A stretch of DNA of 64,000 nucleotides from contig CAWKHX010000017.1 of assembly GCA_963849605.1 (NCBI GenBank), positions 124,001-188,000 of the forward strand, given 5' to 3'. Position 1 is the stretch's first letter. Each line of letters starts with the position of its first letter. This document shows, piece after piece, positions 7,406 to 16,063 of the stretch. Origin of the DNA: DASPHG01 sp963849605 (lineage in GTDB: Bacteria; Actinomycetota; Thermoleophilia; Solirubrobacterales; Thermoleophilaceae). Both the position numbers and the translations under genes were made by a program. The notes beneath the pieces were generated by a model that had not been told where the DNA came from, did not search any database, and was given only the letters and a program-made list of their open reading frames with translations.

Positions 7406-8115
7406 GGCGGTGAGCCTACACCGAGGGCCAGCCGACCATCCGGGGATGCCTGGACGTTCCAGTCGGGTGGCTCGCCCTCGAGTTGCTCGAGCTCCTCCCC
7501 CTTGTCCAGCAGCACGACGGCCTCGCCTGCGTCGCCCAGATCCACGCGGTAGCGGTACCACGAAAGCTCCCACGCGACCAGGATGTCCACCTGGCTCGGC
7601 GCGGCCACGTCCGGGGCGGCAGCGACCCACGGCTCGCCAAGCGAGCGCATGATCCCGGCGATCGAGCGGGCGTGCTCGGAGTCGTTGAACAGCTCGAGCG
7701 CGCGCTCGACCTTCACGTCCGCGGTCGTCGGGACGGCGCGCACGTGGCGCGGGTCACGCGGCGCCTCGCGGCGCGGAACGCCGCGCTCGCGCGGCGCGGG
7801 CGGCTCGGGCTCGCGCACGCCCTCCTCCCAGTCGGGCTCGGCGTCCGCCTCCTCCGGGACGTCAGGCGCGCGTCGCCGCAGGAAACCGAAAAGCGAGCCG
7901 CGCTGCTCAGGCCGCCTGCGGGCAGCCGGCATGTCACCGGACCCGGACTCGCGGATCCAGCCCTCGTTCGCCGCGCGCGCGGAGCACAGGTCGCACACGA
8001 GCTTGCGCTCCCCTCCGGGCACGAGATAGCTCTCAGCACGCTCGCCCTTCAGGATCGTGCGCCCGCAAACGTCGCACGACACGGCGTCGTGGAAAGGGCG
8101 AAGCTCCTTCTTCAC
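7402..8115 (-). CDS. zinc-finger protein of unknown function
   Basis: A 237-residue protein starting at GTG 8115, seven bases after a TAGCAT -10 box, so probably leaderless. The N-terminal 50 residues hold a treble-clef-like zinc site: CDVCGRTILKGE and later LVCDLCSARA. A long Arg/Glu/Pro-rich linker follows. The C-terminal 100 residues are conserved in look (VERALELFNDSEHARSIAGIMRSLGEPW, then ILVAWELSWYRYRVDL). That end describes a small alpha/beta domain I cannot name. It is first in the operon with the 73-residue protein and the RNase H fusion. Confidence 0.65.
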   Translation of the reverse strand: MKKELRPFHDAVSCDVCGRTILKGERAESYLVPGGERKLVCDLCSARAANEGWIRESGSGDMPAARRRPEQRGSLFGFLRRRAPDVPEEADAEPDWEEGVREPEPPAPRERGVPRREAPRDPRHVRAVPTTADVKVERALELFNDSEHARSIAGIMRSLGEPWVAAAPDVAAPSQVDILVAWELSWYRYRVDLGDAGEAVVLLDKGEELEQLEGEPPDWNVQASPDGRLALGVGSPP

Positions 8116-8122
8116 CGAGCCG

Positions 8123-8128
8123 ATGCTA
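8123..8128 (-). promoter_or_regulatory. -10 box for a leaderless transcript
   Basis: TAGCAT on the minus strand, with seven bases between it and GTG 8115. The spacing places the transcription start at or next to the start codon. Confidence 0.5.
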
Positions 8129-8160
8129 GCGATGCGGGCCGCTCCGGCGAAGCGGCGCAA

Positions 8161-10239
8161 TCAGGCCTTCACGGCCTCCTCTTCGGCCTGCACCTGCTGG
8201 ATCACCTTCTGCGCCAGATGCGACGGAACCTCCTCGTAGCGCGCGAGCTCCATCGTGTAGTCGCCCTGACCGCCGGTGATCGCACGCAGGTCGGGCGCGT
8301 ACGTCAGCACCTCGGCCATCGGCACCTCGGCCTTCACCTCGGTCATCGACCCCTTCGGCTCCATCCCGAGCGGCCGGCCACGGCGGCCGTTGAGGTCGCC
8401 GATCACGTCCCCGACCGAGTCCTCGGGCACGGTGACGGTGATGGTCATGATCGGCTCGAGCAGGCACGCCTGCGCCTGCTCGGCAGCCTGCTTGAAGGCC
8501 ATCGAGCCGGCCATCTTGAACGCCATCTCCGACGAGTCCACCGAGTGGTACGAGCCGTCGTACAGGCGGACCTTCACGCCGCGCAGCGGGTAGCCGGCCA
8601 CGATCCCCTTGTCCATCGCTTCGCGAACGCCCTTCTCGACCGCGGGGATGAACCCCGACGGGATCACGCCGCCCTTGATCTTGTTCTCGAACTCGAACCC
8701 GGTCGGCTCGCCCGCGAGCGGCGTGATCTCGATGTGGCAGTCGCCGAACTGACCGCGCCCGCCCGTCTGCTTCTTGTAGCGGCCGTGTGCCTTCGCGCTG
8801 CCCTTGATCGTCTCGCGGTAGGGCACGCGCGGCGGCTTGAGCGTTACCTCGGCGCCGTAGCGCTCCTTCATCCGGTCAACGATCACCTCGACGTGGATCT
8901 GCGTCAGCCCGGCGACGATCTGCTCGCCGGTCTGGTCGTCGCGGTGGACGTCGATCGTGGGGTCCTCCTCCTGGAGCCGGCGCAATGCCGTGAAGACCTT
9001 GTCCTCGTCGCCCTTGTGCTTCGGCTCGATCGCGAACGCCATCACCGGGATCGGGAGCTTGGGCAGTGCGATCTCGACGGGCTCGTCCTTCGACGCGAGC
9101 ACGTCGCCCGCATGCGTCTCCTTCAGCTTCGCGACCGCGCCGATGTCCCCGGCCCCGAGTTCGTCGGCGTGTTCCATCTCCTTGCCGGCCGGGACGAGCA
9201 GCTGGCCCATCCGCTCCTTCACATGCGCGCGGGTATTGAACAGCTGCGAGTCGGCGCGGATAACGCCGTGGTAGATGCGCAGCAGGTTGATCTTCCCCGC
9301 GAAGTCGTCGGCGAGCGTCTTGAACACGAACGCGATCGCCTCGCCCTCGTCTTCGGCCTCGATGTCGCGATCGCCGGCGTGAAAGGCGCCCATCTTGACC
9401 GGCGACGGCAGGTCCTCGACGAGCGCGTCGAGCAGGCGGTTTGTGGCGAGGTTCTTGGTCGCGACACCGCACGTGACCGGGAAGAGGGTGCCGTTCGTGA
9501 CGCCGTTCTTGAGCGCCTGGACGATCTCCTCGTGTGAGATCTCCTCGCCCTCGAGGTAGCGCTCCATCAGCTCGTCGGAGACCTCGGCGACCTCGTCCAT
9601 CAGCTTCTCGCGGTACTCCTCGGCCTGAGCCTGGAGCTCGTCGGGGATCGGGATCTCCTTGCAGTTCTCCTGCGAGTCGCCCTCGTAGGAGTACGCCTTC
9701 ATGTCGATCAGGTCGATCACGCCGCTGACGTCGTGCTCCTTGCCAATCGGGATCTCCGTGGCGACGGCGTGCGGGCCGAACGAGTCCTTGAGGGACTCGA
9801 GCGTCCGGAAGAAGTCGGCGCGCTCGCGGTCGAGCATGTTCACGAACACGAGCCGTGCGAGCTCGAGCTCCTCCGCGCGCTGCCAGAGCCGCTCCGTGCT
9901 GACCTCGACCCCCATGACGCCGTTCACCACGAACACCGCTCCCTCGCACACGCGCAGTGCCGCGAGCGCGTCCGCGACGAAGCTGGGCTCGCCGGGCGTG
10001 TCGATGAGGTTGATCTTGCGGTCCTGCCAGGTGAACGACGCGAGGCTCGAGGCGATCGACATCTCGCGAGCCTTCTCGTCCGGCGCCGAGTCGGCGACCG
10101 TGCTTCCGTCTGCCACCGAGCCGAGCCGGTTGATCGCGCCGGCTTCGAACAGGAGCGCCTCGTTGAGCGACGTCTTCCCGCTGCCTCGGTGGCCCACTAG
10201 AGCCACATTGCGGATCCTGTTGGGTGACGTGTGCGGCAC
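8161..10239 (-). CDS. elongation factor G-like translational GTPase (EF-G2 type)
   Basis: A 692-residue protein with the domain order of EF-G. The G domain has GHRGSGKTSLNEALL (G1), DTPGEPSFV (G3) and NMLDRERADF (G4). Domain II follows, then III and IV (GGRGQFGDCHIEITPL) and V (GDVIGDLNGRRGRPLG). The G1 and G4 forms, with Met where the NKxD lysine should be, match the second EF-G of actinobacteria rather than canonical FusA. That paralogue is reported to bind GTP without strong ribosome-dependent hydrolysis, so its role is not settled. GTG 10239 has a GAGGGGAG ribosome-binding site. The gene follows the sigma factor by 36 bp. Confidence 0.85.
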   Translation of the reverse strand: MPHTSPNRIRNVALVGHRGSGKTSLNEALLFEAGAINRLGSVADGSTVADSAPDEKAREMSIASSLASFTWQDRKINLIDTPGEPSFVADALAALRVCEGAVFVVNGVMGVEVSTERLWQRAEELELARLVFVNMLDRERADFFRTLESLKDSFGPHAVATEIPIGKEHDVSGVIDLIDMKAYSYEGDSQENCKEIPIPDELQAQAEEYREKLMDEVAEVSDELMERYLEGEEISHEEIVQALKNGVTNGTLFPVTCGVATKNLATNRLLDALVEDLPSPVKMGAFHAGDRDIEAEDEGEAIAFVFKTLADDFAGKINLLRIYHGVIRADSQLFNTRAHVKERMGQLLVPAGKEMEHADELGAGDIGAVAKLKETHAGDVLASKDEPVEIALPKLPIPVMAFAIEPKHKGDEDKVFTALRRLQEEDPTIDVHRDDQTGEQIVAGLTQIHVEVIVDRMKERYGAEVTLKPPRVPYRETIKGSAKAHGRYKKQTGGRGQFGDCHIEITPLAGEPTGFEFENKIKGGVIPSGFIPAVEKGVREAMDKGIVAGYPLRGVKVRLYDGSYHSVDSSEMAFKMAGSMAFKQAAEQAQACLLEPIMTITVTVPEDSVGDVIGDLNGRRGRPLGMEPKGSMTEVKAEVPMAEVLTYAPDLRAITGGQGDYTMELARYEEVPSHLAQKVIQQVQAEEEAVKA

Positions 10240-10275
10240 GGCCGGCTCCCCTCTCTCGTGGAGGGGCGAGCCTAC

Positions 10276-11058
10276 CTAGTCCGAGGGCTCAGCCTGCAAC
10301 CGCGACTTGAGCCGCAGCACGGCCTTCGTGTGCAGCTGCGAGACGCGCGACTCGGTCACGCCGAGCACCTCGCCGATCTCGCGGAGCGTCAGGTTCTCGT
10401 AGTAGTAGAGCGCGACGACGAGCTTCTCCCGCTCCGGGAGGCGGGCAATCGCCTCCGCGAGGCGGTCCTTCATCTCGCTCGCGTCCATCTCCTGCGCGGG
10501 GTCGATCGCGTTCGGGTCCTGAATCGTGTCGAGCAGCGACACCTGGTCCCCGCTCGCGTCCGAGACCGTCCACAGCTCGTCGAGCGCGACGACCGACGAG
10601 TTCGAGATCTTCGTCAGCGACTCCTGGAAGTCGTCGACGGACGTGCCGAGCGCCTCCGCCATCTCCTGGTCGGTCGGCGCGCGGCGCAGTTTGTGCTCGA
10701 GCGTCGCGTTCGTCTTCTCTATCTGACGCGCGCGGGCGCGGACCGAGCGCGGGACCCAGTCGAGCGAGCGCAGCTCGTCGATGATCGAGCCCTTGATGCG
10801 GGCGATCGCGAACGTCTCGAACTTGATGTCGCGCGACGTGTCGAAGCGCTCGATCGCCGAGATCAGGCCGAGCAGGCCATACGAGATCAGGTCCGAGTCC
10901 TCGACGTGCGCGGGCAGGCCGCTCGACATGCGGCCGGCCACGTACTTGACCAGCGGCGAGTACGCCAGAACCAGCCGCTCCCGCGCGCGGTCGTCGCCAT
11001 CGTCCTTGTAGCGCCGCCACAAGTCCTTTAGCTCGATCGCTTTTACGTTTGTTTCCAG
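10276..11058 (-). CDS. whiG: RNA polymerase sigma factor, FliA/WhiG family
   Basis: This sigma-70 group 3 protein has region 2 (YSPLVKYVAGRM, then SYGLLGLISAIERFD), region 3 (VPRSVRARARQIEKTNATLEHKL) and region 4 (LPEREKLVVALYYYENLTLREIGEVLGVTESRVSQ). In other bacteria this family directs flagellar genes (FliA) or sporulation (WhiG). The first ATG, GTG or TTG is TTG 11022, but the family motif ELKDLWRRY begins upstream of it in the same frame. A CTG at 11058 with AAGGA six bases before it restores METNVKAIELKDLW. I therefore extend the gene to CTG; the TTG form is the fallback. XerD lies just upstream. Confidence 0.85.
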   Translation of the reverse strand: METNVKAIELKDLWRRYKDDGDDRARERLVLAYSPLVKYVAGRMSSGLPAHVEDSDLISYGLLGLISAIERFDTSRDIKFETFAIARIKGSIIDELRSLDWVPRSVRARARQIEKTNATLEHKLRRAPTDQEMAEALGTSVDDFQESLTKISNSSVVALDELWTVSDASGDQVSLLDTIQDPNAIDPAQEMDASEMKDRLAEAIARLPEREKLVVALYYYENLTLREIGEVLGVTESRVSQLHTKAVLRLKSRLQAEPSD

Positions 11059-11086
11059 CGTTTCTTCCTTCGCGTGCTAGTCGCTG

Positions 11087-12010
11087 TCACGCACGCGGGT
11101 GAGCGCGTGCGTACACCTTCCTGAGGCGTCGCGACTCTACCCGAGTGTATGTCTGGGTCGTGCTGATGGTCGAGTGGCCCAGGAGCTCCTGGATCGTGCG
11201 TAGATCCGCGCCCCCCTCCAACAGATGGGTCGCAAACGAGTGGCGGAGTGTGTGCGGCGTCGCCCCCGGCGGCATGCCCGCGCGCTGCGCCCAGGCACGA
11301 AGGCGCCGGCGCAGGTCGGCTGTGCCGAGCCGGCGGCCGCTCTTCGAGAGGAAGATGGCGCGTTCGCCCGTATCTCCCTCGCGTGCCAAGAGCGGGCGGC
11401 CGCGCTCGAGGTAAGCGTTGAGCGTTCGCCAGGCCTGCTCGCCGATCGGGACGACGCGCTCCTTGCCGCCCTTCCCGTGCACGCGCAGCTCCTCCGCGTC
11501 GAAGTCGGCGTCCCCCATGTCCAGCGTGGTCAGCTCCTCCGCGCGCAACCCGGTCGCGTAGGCCAGCTCGAAGATCGCGCGGTCGCGCAGCTCGAGCGGG
11601 GTCGATGCCGGGATCGAGTCGAGCAACGCAGCGACGTCCTCCTCCTTCAGCACCCGCGGCAGGTACTGGTCCCGTTTCGGGGACGTGACCAGGTCGGCCG
11701 GGCTGGCCTCGAGCTCGCCCCGGTCGACGAGATGCCGGTAGAACGACCGGGCGGAGGCCAGCTTGCGCGCGATGGTCGACTTCGACGCGCCGCGTTCGGA
11801 CAGGACGCCGGCGAACTGGCGCAGGCGCTTGTGGTCGAGGTCCTCCGGCGCGAGATCGTGCGCGCCCGCCCACTCGGCGAGCTGCGTGACGTCAGCGAGG
11901 TAGGCGCGGAGGGTCTTCGGGGCGGCGCTGCGTGCGACCAGCCAGCGCTCCCACGTGCCGAGCGCGGCGACCCACCTTGGCTCGAGCTCAATGTCGGGGT
12001 TCTGGGTCAA
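11087..12010 (-). CDS. xerD: tyrosine recombinase XerD
   Basis: A 307-residue tyrosine recombinase. The N-terminal SAM-like core-binding domain covers residues about 18-105, then the catalytic domain has Arg in ATGLRAEEL, Lys in HGKGGKER, HTLRHSFATHLL (His and second Arg), LGHSTISTTQTY with the nucleophile Tyr at the end of that motif. Length and position next to the sigma factor fit the chromosomal dimer-resolution enzyme, which works with XerC and FtsK at dif. No mobile genes surround it. The start is an ATG that diverges from the adenylate cyclase. Confidence 0.9.
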   Translation of the reverse strand: MTQNPDIELEPRWVAALGTWERWLVARSAAPKTLRAYLADVTQLAEWAGAHDLAPEDLDHKRLRQFAGVLSERGASKSTIARKLASARSFYRHLVDRGELEASPADLVTSPKRDQYLPRVLKEEDVAALLDSIPASTPLELRDRAIFELAYATGLRAEELTTLDMGDADFDAEELRVHGKGGKERVVPIGEQAWRTLNAYLERGRPLLAREGDTGERAIFLSKSGRRLGTADLRRRLRAWAQRAGMPPGATPHTLRHSFATHLLEGGADLRTIQELLGHSTISTTQTYTRVESRRLRKVYARAHPRA

Positions 12011-12070
12011 GGGTGCCGTCTCCCTGTGGGAATCCGTATGGAGATTCCTCGGGACGCGTGGAACACCTCC

Positions 12071-12076
12071 TATTCT
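12071..12076 (+). promoter_or_regulatory. -10 box of the adenylate cyclase gene
   Basis: TATTCT with six bases to GTG 12083, which would give a leaderless transcript. It supports this start over an ATG 45 bases upstream. Confidence 0.5.
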
Positions 12077-12082
12077 CGCGGC

Positions 12083-13321
12083 GTGAGGGAGCGGCTACCG
12101 GCCTGGCTGCAGCGCCTCGTCGACATCGGCGGGCTGCCGTCGGACTCGGATGAGCTTCGGGCTCGCAAGGCGGTCCTGGTGCTCTCTTCCACGCTCATGG
12201 CTGCCCTTTCGTGCGTCTGGGTCGTGACGTACGCGGCGCTTGGGCTCTGGGTGTCGGCCGCGATCCCCCTCGCGTACCAGGTCGCCACGGCGGTCAGCAT
12301 CTACACGTTCGCGCGAACGCGCAGATACATCTTCTTCCGCGCGAGTCAGCTCGTTCTGCCGCTGCTGCTGCCGTTCGCACTGCAATGGAGCCTGGGTGGG
12401 TTCGAGAACTCTTCCGGCGTCTCCCTCTGGGCCGTCACCTGTCCGGTGGGAGCGCTCGTGTTCGTGGGAGCGCGTCAGGCGGTCCCCTGGTTCGGGGCGT
12501 TCGCCGGCCTCGTCGTTTTCTCCGCCGCGCTTGACCCCGTCCTCGCCGATGGTGCGCCCGATATCCCGCAGGGTGTCCTCGTCACATTCTTCGCACTCAA
12601 CAGCCTCGGCGTGTCGACGACGGTGTTTGCGGTGCTGCAGTACTTCGTGCGTGCGCGCGAGCGAGCGCACCAGGCACTCGAGCTGGAGCAGGCGAAGTCC
12701 GAGCGCCTGCTCCTGAACGTCCTGCCCGAGTCGGTGGCGGCGCGGCTGAAGGAGCACGACGGCGTCATCGCCGACGACTGCCCTTCGGCCACCGTGCTGT
12801 TCGCCGACATCGTTGGTTTCACGCCGCTGTCGGAGCGACTCTCCGCGTCGGAGCTGGTGTCCCTGTTGGACGGGGTATTCGCGCGCTGGGACGCGCTGGT
12901 CGCCGACCACGGGGTGGAGAAGATCAAGACCATCGGCGATGCCTATATGGCCGCCGCGGGCATCCCGCTCGCACGGGGAGATCACGCCGAGGCGATCGCC
13001 GAGCTGGCACTCGCGATGGGGCCACAGCTCGCTGCGTGCTCAGCCGAGGCGGGGGTGCCGCTGCAGGTGCGGATCGGCATCGACAGCGGCCCGGTTGTCG
13101 CGGGCGTGATCGGGCGCGCGAAGTTCAGCTACGACCTCTGGGGCGACACGGTCAACACGGCCAGCCGGATGGAATCTCACGCGCCAGTCGGCTCGATCCA
13201 GGTGACCGAGCGGGCATACGAGCGCCTGCGACACCGTTTCGAGCTGCGCGAGCGCGGCATCGTCGAGCTCAAGGGGAAAGGACCGATGCCCTGTTATCTG
13301 CTCATGGGGCCGCACGCCTAG
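12083..13321 (+). CDS. membrane-bound class III adenylate cyclase
   Basis: A 412-residue protein. Residues about 30-190 hold some six membrane segments. A short coiled linker (RERAHQALELEQAKSERLLLN) joins them to a cytoplasmic class III cyclase domain. Metal-binding Asp residues are in FADIVGFTPLS and in KTIGDAYMAAAG. The Lys of KIKT and the Asp of YDLWGDTVN are the ATP-specifying pair. The Asn and Arg of VNTASR stabilise the transition state. All catalytic positions are present, so it should make cAMP as a homodimer. The layout matches the Rv1625c-like six-helix cyclases. A 92-codon gene follows two bases after the stop. Confidence 0.85.
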   Translation: MRERLPAWLQRLVDIGGLPSDSDELRARKAVLVLSSTLMAALSCVWVVTYAALGLWVSAAIPLAYQVATAVSIYTFARTRRYIFFRASQLVLPLLLPFALQWSLGGFENSSGVSLWAVTCPVGALVFVGARQAVPWFGAFAGLVVFSAALDPVLADGAPDIPQGVLVTFFALNSLGVSTTVFAVLQYFVRARERAHQALELEQAKSERLLLNVLPESVAARLKEHDGVIADDCPSATVLFADIVGFTPLSERLSASELVSLLDGVFARWDALVADHGVEKIKTIGDAYMAAAGIPLARGDHAEAIAELALAMGPQLAACSAEAGVPLQVRIGIDSGPVVAGVIGRAKFSYDLWGDTVNTASRMESHAPVGSIQVTERAYERLRHRFELRERGIVELKGKGPMPCYLLMGPHA

Positions 13322-13323
13322 CC

Positions 13324-13602
13324 GTGCAGCCCTTCTGGGTCAACTACGAGGACGGCCGGGTCGCGACCCGCGACCAGCTTGCGGATGCCGGCCTGGTCGA
13401 CGACGACGACAAGCCCGTCCGTCCATGGCATCCGATCCAAGGACCAAGCGACGCGTCGACGATGTGGTACGCCGTGCTGACGAAGCAGGAACGCGGAGTG
13501 TTCATCGGCACCCTGTGCATTCGACACACCGGACGGCAGGCCTCTCTGGAGGAGGCCGGCTGGCGCGAGGTGCCGATCGACGAAATCGGCTACGCGATAT
13601 AG
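13324..13602 (+). CDS. hypothetical protein
   Basis: A 92-residue soluble protein starting at GTG 13324, two bases after the cyclase stop, so in the same transcript. It has FWVNYEDGRVATRDQLADAG, a Trp/Pro-rich middle (RPWHPIQGPSDASTMWYAVL) and GTLCIRHTGRQ near the end. I do not recognise a family. The compact beta-rich look and the cyclase context allow a regulatory role, which nothing in the sequence proves. Its last 13 bases overlap the 3' end of the convergent transpeptidase gene. Confidence 0.55.
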   Translation: MQPFWVNYEDGRVATRDQLADAGLVDDDDKPVRPWHPIQGPSDASTMWYAVLTKQERGVFIGTLCIRHTGRQASLEEAGWREVPIDEIGYAI

Positions 13603-14636
13603 ACCGGCGTCGCGACCGGCACCTGGTCGTACAGGCTGATCACGTCCGGGATGGCCATCCGGATGCAGCCGTGCGAGGCGGCCGTGCCGAGTGAGTACGT
13701 CGCATCCGTGCCGTGGATCCCGGCGCCGGCGTAGATGCCCAGCCAACGCGCTTTGAGCGGGTTCTCGGGCGTACCGCCGGGGACCACCTTGCCCCTGTCC
13801 GCAGGCGCGACCCAGTCCGAGTTCGGCATCGTCCACGCCGGGTCGACCGCCTTGTTCTGCACGTGGTACAGCCCGGCCGGCGTCTCGAGCCCAACCTGGC
13901 CCACCGCGATCGGGTACGTCTTGACGAGCTGGAGGTTCTTCCACAGCCGCAGCTCGAAGCTCGACCGGTTGACCGTGACGACGACCGGGTATTGCGAGGC
14001 GAGCTCGTCGCGGGTGACGTCGGGCTGGGTGACGTGCGTCGAGACCTCCACGACGCGGTCGGCGTGCGCGCAGCACGAGCTCGGCGCGGATCGCGCGGCG
14101 CAGCTTGTCGGACTTGACGGCGACGCCCTCCTGGCCTTCGACGGTTCCGAGGCTAGTGCCGCTGAAGGTCACCTCGGCGTTCTGCGCGGGCTGGGTCACG
14201 TTCCCTTCGACCTTCTTCACGAGCTCCTCGACGGCCTTGTGCGAGTACGACACGCGCGCCGGCAGCGCAGCCTCCTCGGGTCGTCCCCGGTGATCCCGCG
14301 GATCGTGCGCGAGATGACGTTGCCCTCCCGGCTCGTGTCGAGTGCGTCCTGCACCATCCGCTCGGCCGCGACGCGCAGATGGGCGTCCGCGGCGGACAGC
14401 CGGAAGCGCTGCTGCTCGTACTTCACGACGAGCGGCTTCTGGAGCGGACGGGTGAGCTGCTCCTGGATCGTCGCCCGCGCCTCGGCCGCGCGCATGCCGC
14501 CCACATGGACGCCGCCGACCGTGACTCCGTCCGCGATCAGATCGTCGCGCGAGGCGTCATACGCGTAGACGCCGATCGATCCGACGATCAGCAGGAACAC
14601 GAAGACGGCAAGGAAGATGAACGACTTCTGTCGCAA
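13590..14636 (-). pseudogene. L,D-transpeptidase with PG-binding domain, two frameshifts
   Basis: The reading frame starts at ATG 14636 with a membrane anchor (residues about 7-26), then a PG_binding_4-type domain (GVTVGGVHVGGMRAAEA, KPLVVKYEQQRFRLSA). One base shift near 14275 moves the frame to VSYSHKAVEELVKKVEG, and a second near 14065 moves it to the YkuD domain. That domain is complete, with HGTDA and the catalytic cysteine motif SHGCIRM. The intact protein of about 347 residues would cross-link peptidoglycan through 3-3 bonds outside the membrane. Both halves keep normal coding character, so two base errors in the assembly are likely. Confidence 0.75.
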
Positions 14637-14707
14637 GGCTTACCGAGTGTAGGTACGGGGTTTCCCCATGGCTAGGGGATACCCGGGACTGCAATTTGAA
14701 TTGCGCG

Positions 14708-16063
14708 TCAGCCGGCGGTTGGCACGCGCGCGAGCACTGAGTCGATCGCGTGCAGCACGCTCGGGCGTGCGCGGGACACCGATTCGAGCTCGCGCAGCGC
14801 TTCGAGCTCGCGCCGCTCCATCGAGCCCAGGAGCGCGATTATCTCCTCGGCCTCGAGCTCGTCGTAGTCGTCCAGCCCGAAGTCGGGAAGCGGCTCCGGC
14901 TTGGGCTCCGCCGCCTCTGCAGCTTTGGGCGCCGGAGCGGGCTTCTGCATCGCAGCGATGCCTTCCAGCAGCTTCTGGAGCTCCGCGATCTCCGCGGGAC
15001 TCATTCGCATCAGGGGGCTTTCGCTGCCCTGGACGCTCGGGCTCCAGCGGAGGAACTCCTCGACCTCGCGCTCGTAGCGGTAGGGCTCGCGCGCGCCCTT
15101 GAGGATCGGGCTGAGGCGCAGGTGCTCGCCCAGCTTCAGGACGGTCTCGCGGGTGGTGTACCGGTAGTTGAAGCCGGTCGCCTTGTACTTGCGGTTGTCG
15201 ACGCCGCGCCCGAAGCGCATCAGGCTCTGGAGCTCCGGTGGCACGTTGACTCCGAGCCGGCGCAGCGGACCGAGTGCAAGGCTCGTCCCCCACGGCGGCA
15301 GGAACGGCATGAACGGCTTGCCGAGCAGGCCCGCGATCTCACTCAGGGCGAGCACGCCGTCGGCCGCGACGTTGTAGACGCCGGGCAGCTCGTGCTGGGT
15401 GGCGTGCAGGAGCGCGTCGGCCACGTCGTCCTCGTGCACGACCTGCAGGCGCGGGTCGAACCCCAGGATCCCCGGCACGAACGGCAGCGACGCGAGCCGC
15501 CGCAGCGGCGTGTCGACGTCCGGGCCGAGCACATTCGGGCAGCGAAGAATCGTGACGCACGTGTCCGGCTGCTTCTCGCTGAAGTCGGTGATCGCCGCCT
15601 CGGCCTCGACGATGTCGCGCTCGATCGGCGCACGCGGCGCATGTGGTCGGCGCATGGCCTCCGTGAAGAAAGCCGGGTCGTCCTGCTCCGATCCGTAGTA
15701 GTGCGTGGAGGACTTGAAGATGAACTTGCGCACCGTCGTGTCCTTGCCCGAGCACGCCGCAAGGATGTTCATCGTCCCGATGACGTTGTTCTCGTGCGCG
15801 AGACGAGACGACGTTGTCGTCGAGTTCACGACCAGACGCGTGTCGAGGACTGTGTCGATTCTCGCCGCCTGGACGATGCGGCGCAGGAGCGCGTGCTGCG
15901 CGCCGACCTTCACGTACTCCGCTCGCTCGAGCTCGCCCAGCGGGTCCTCGGGCGCGACGCCGATGATCGTGTCGACGTCGGACATCTCCTCGAGCGCGCG
16001 GGCGACGCGGTAGCCCCAGTAGGTCTGGACACCCGTGACGAGGATGCGCTTCGAGTCACTCAT
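14708..16063 (-). CDS. NAD-dependent epimerase-like SDR with extra C-terminal domain
   Basis: A 451-residue protein. Residues 1-310 form an extended SDR fold (VTGVQTYWGYRVARALEE, then VDTVLDTRL-type segments and RCPNVLGPDVDTP and VVHEDDVADAL). The Gly-rich loop is altered to GVQTYWG. The catalytic Tyr region is SSTHYYGSEQDD. The last 50 residues (DYDELEAEEIIALL, then ELEALRELE) resemble a short helical module found at the C-terminus of many actinobacterial envelope and lipid proteins. ATG 16063 overlaps the acyltransferase stop as ATGA. The pair suggests a lipid- or sterol-like substrate, which is inference. Confidence 0.75.
   Translation of the reverse strand: MSDSKRILVTGVQTYWGYRVARALEEMSDVDTIIGVAPEDPLGELERAEYVKVGAQHALLRRIVQAARIDTVLDTRLVVNSTTTSSRLAHENNVIGTMNILAACSGKDTTVRKFIFKSSTHYYGSEQDDPAFFTEAMRRPHAPRAPIERDIVEAEAAITDFSEKQPDTCVTILRCPNVLGPDVDTPLRRLASLPFVPGILGFDPRLQVVHEDDVADALLHATQHELPGVYNVAADGVLALSEIAGLLGKPFMPFLPPWGTSLALGPLRRLGVNVPPELQSLMRFGRGVDNRKYKATGFNYRYTTRETVLKLGEHLRLSPILKGAREPYRYEREVEEFLRWSPSVQGSESPLMRMSPAEIAELQKLLEGIAAMQKPAPAPKAAEAAEPKPEPLPDFGLDDYDELEAEEIIALLGSMERRELEALRELESVSRARPSVLHAIDSVLARVPTAG

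Noticed and set aside
7483..9537. A 684-codon open frame opposite the EF-G-like gene
   Set aside because: Its product is an Arg/Leu/His-rich shadow of the EF-G gene and has no recognisable domain.
11087..12010. XerD as the integrase of a mobile island next to the tRNA genes
   Set aside because: It lies next to whiG in a housekeeping setting, with no att repeats, no phage genes and no change of base composition seen nearby.
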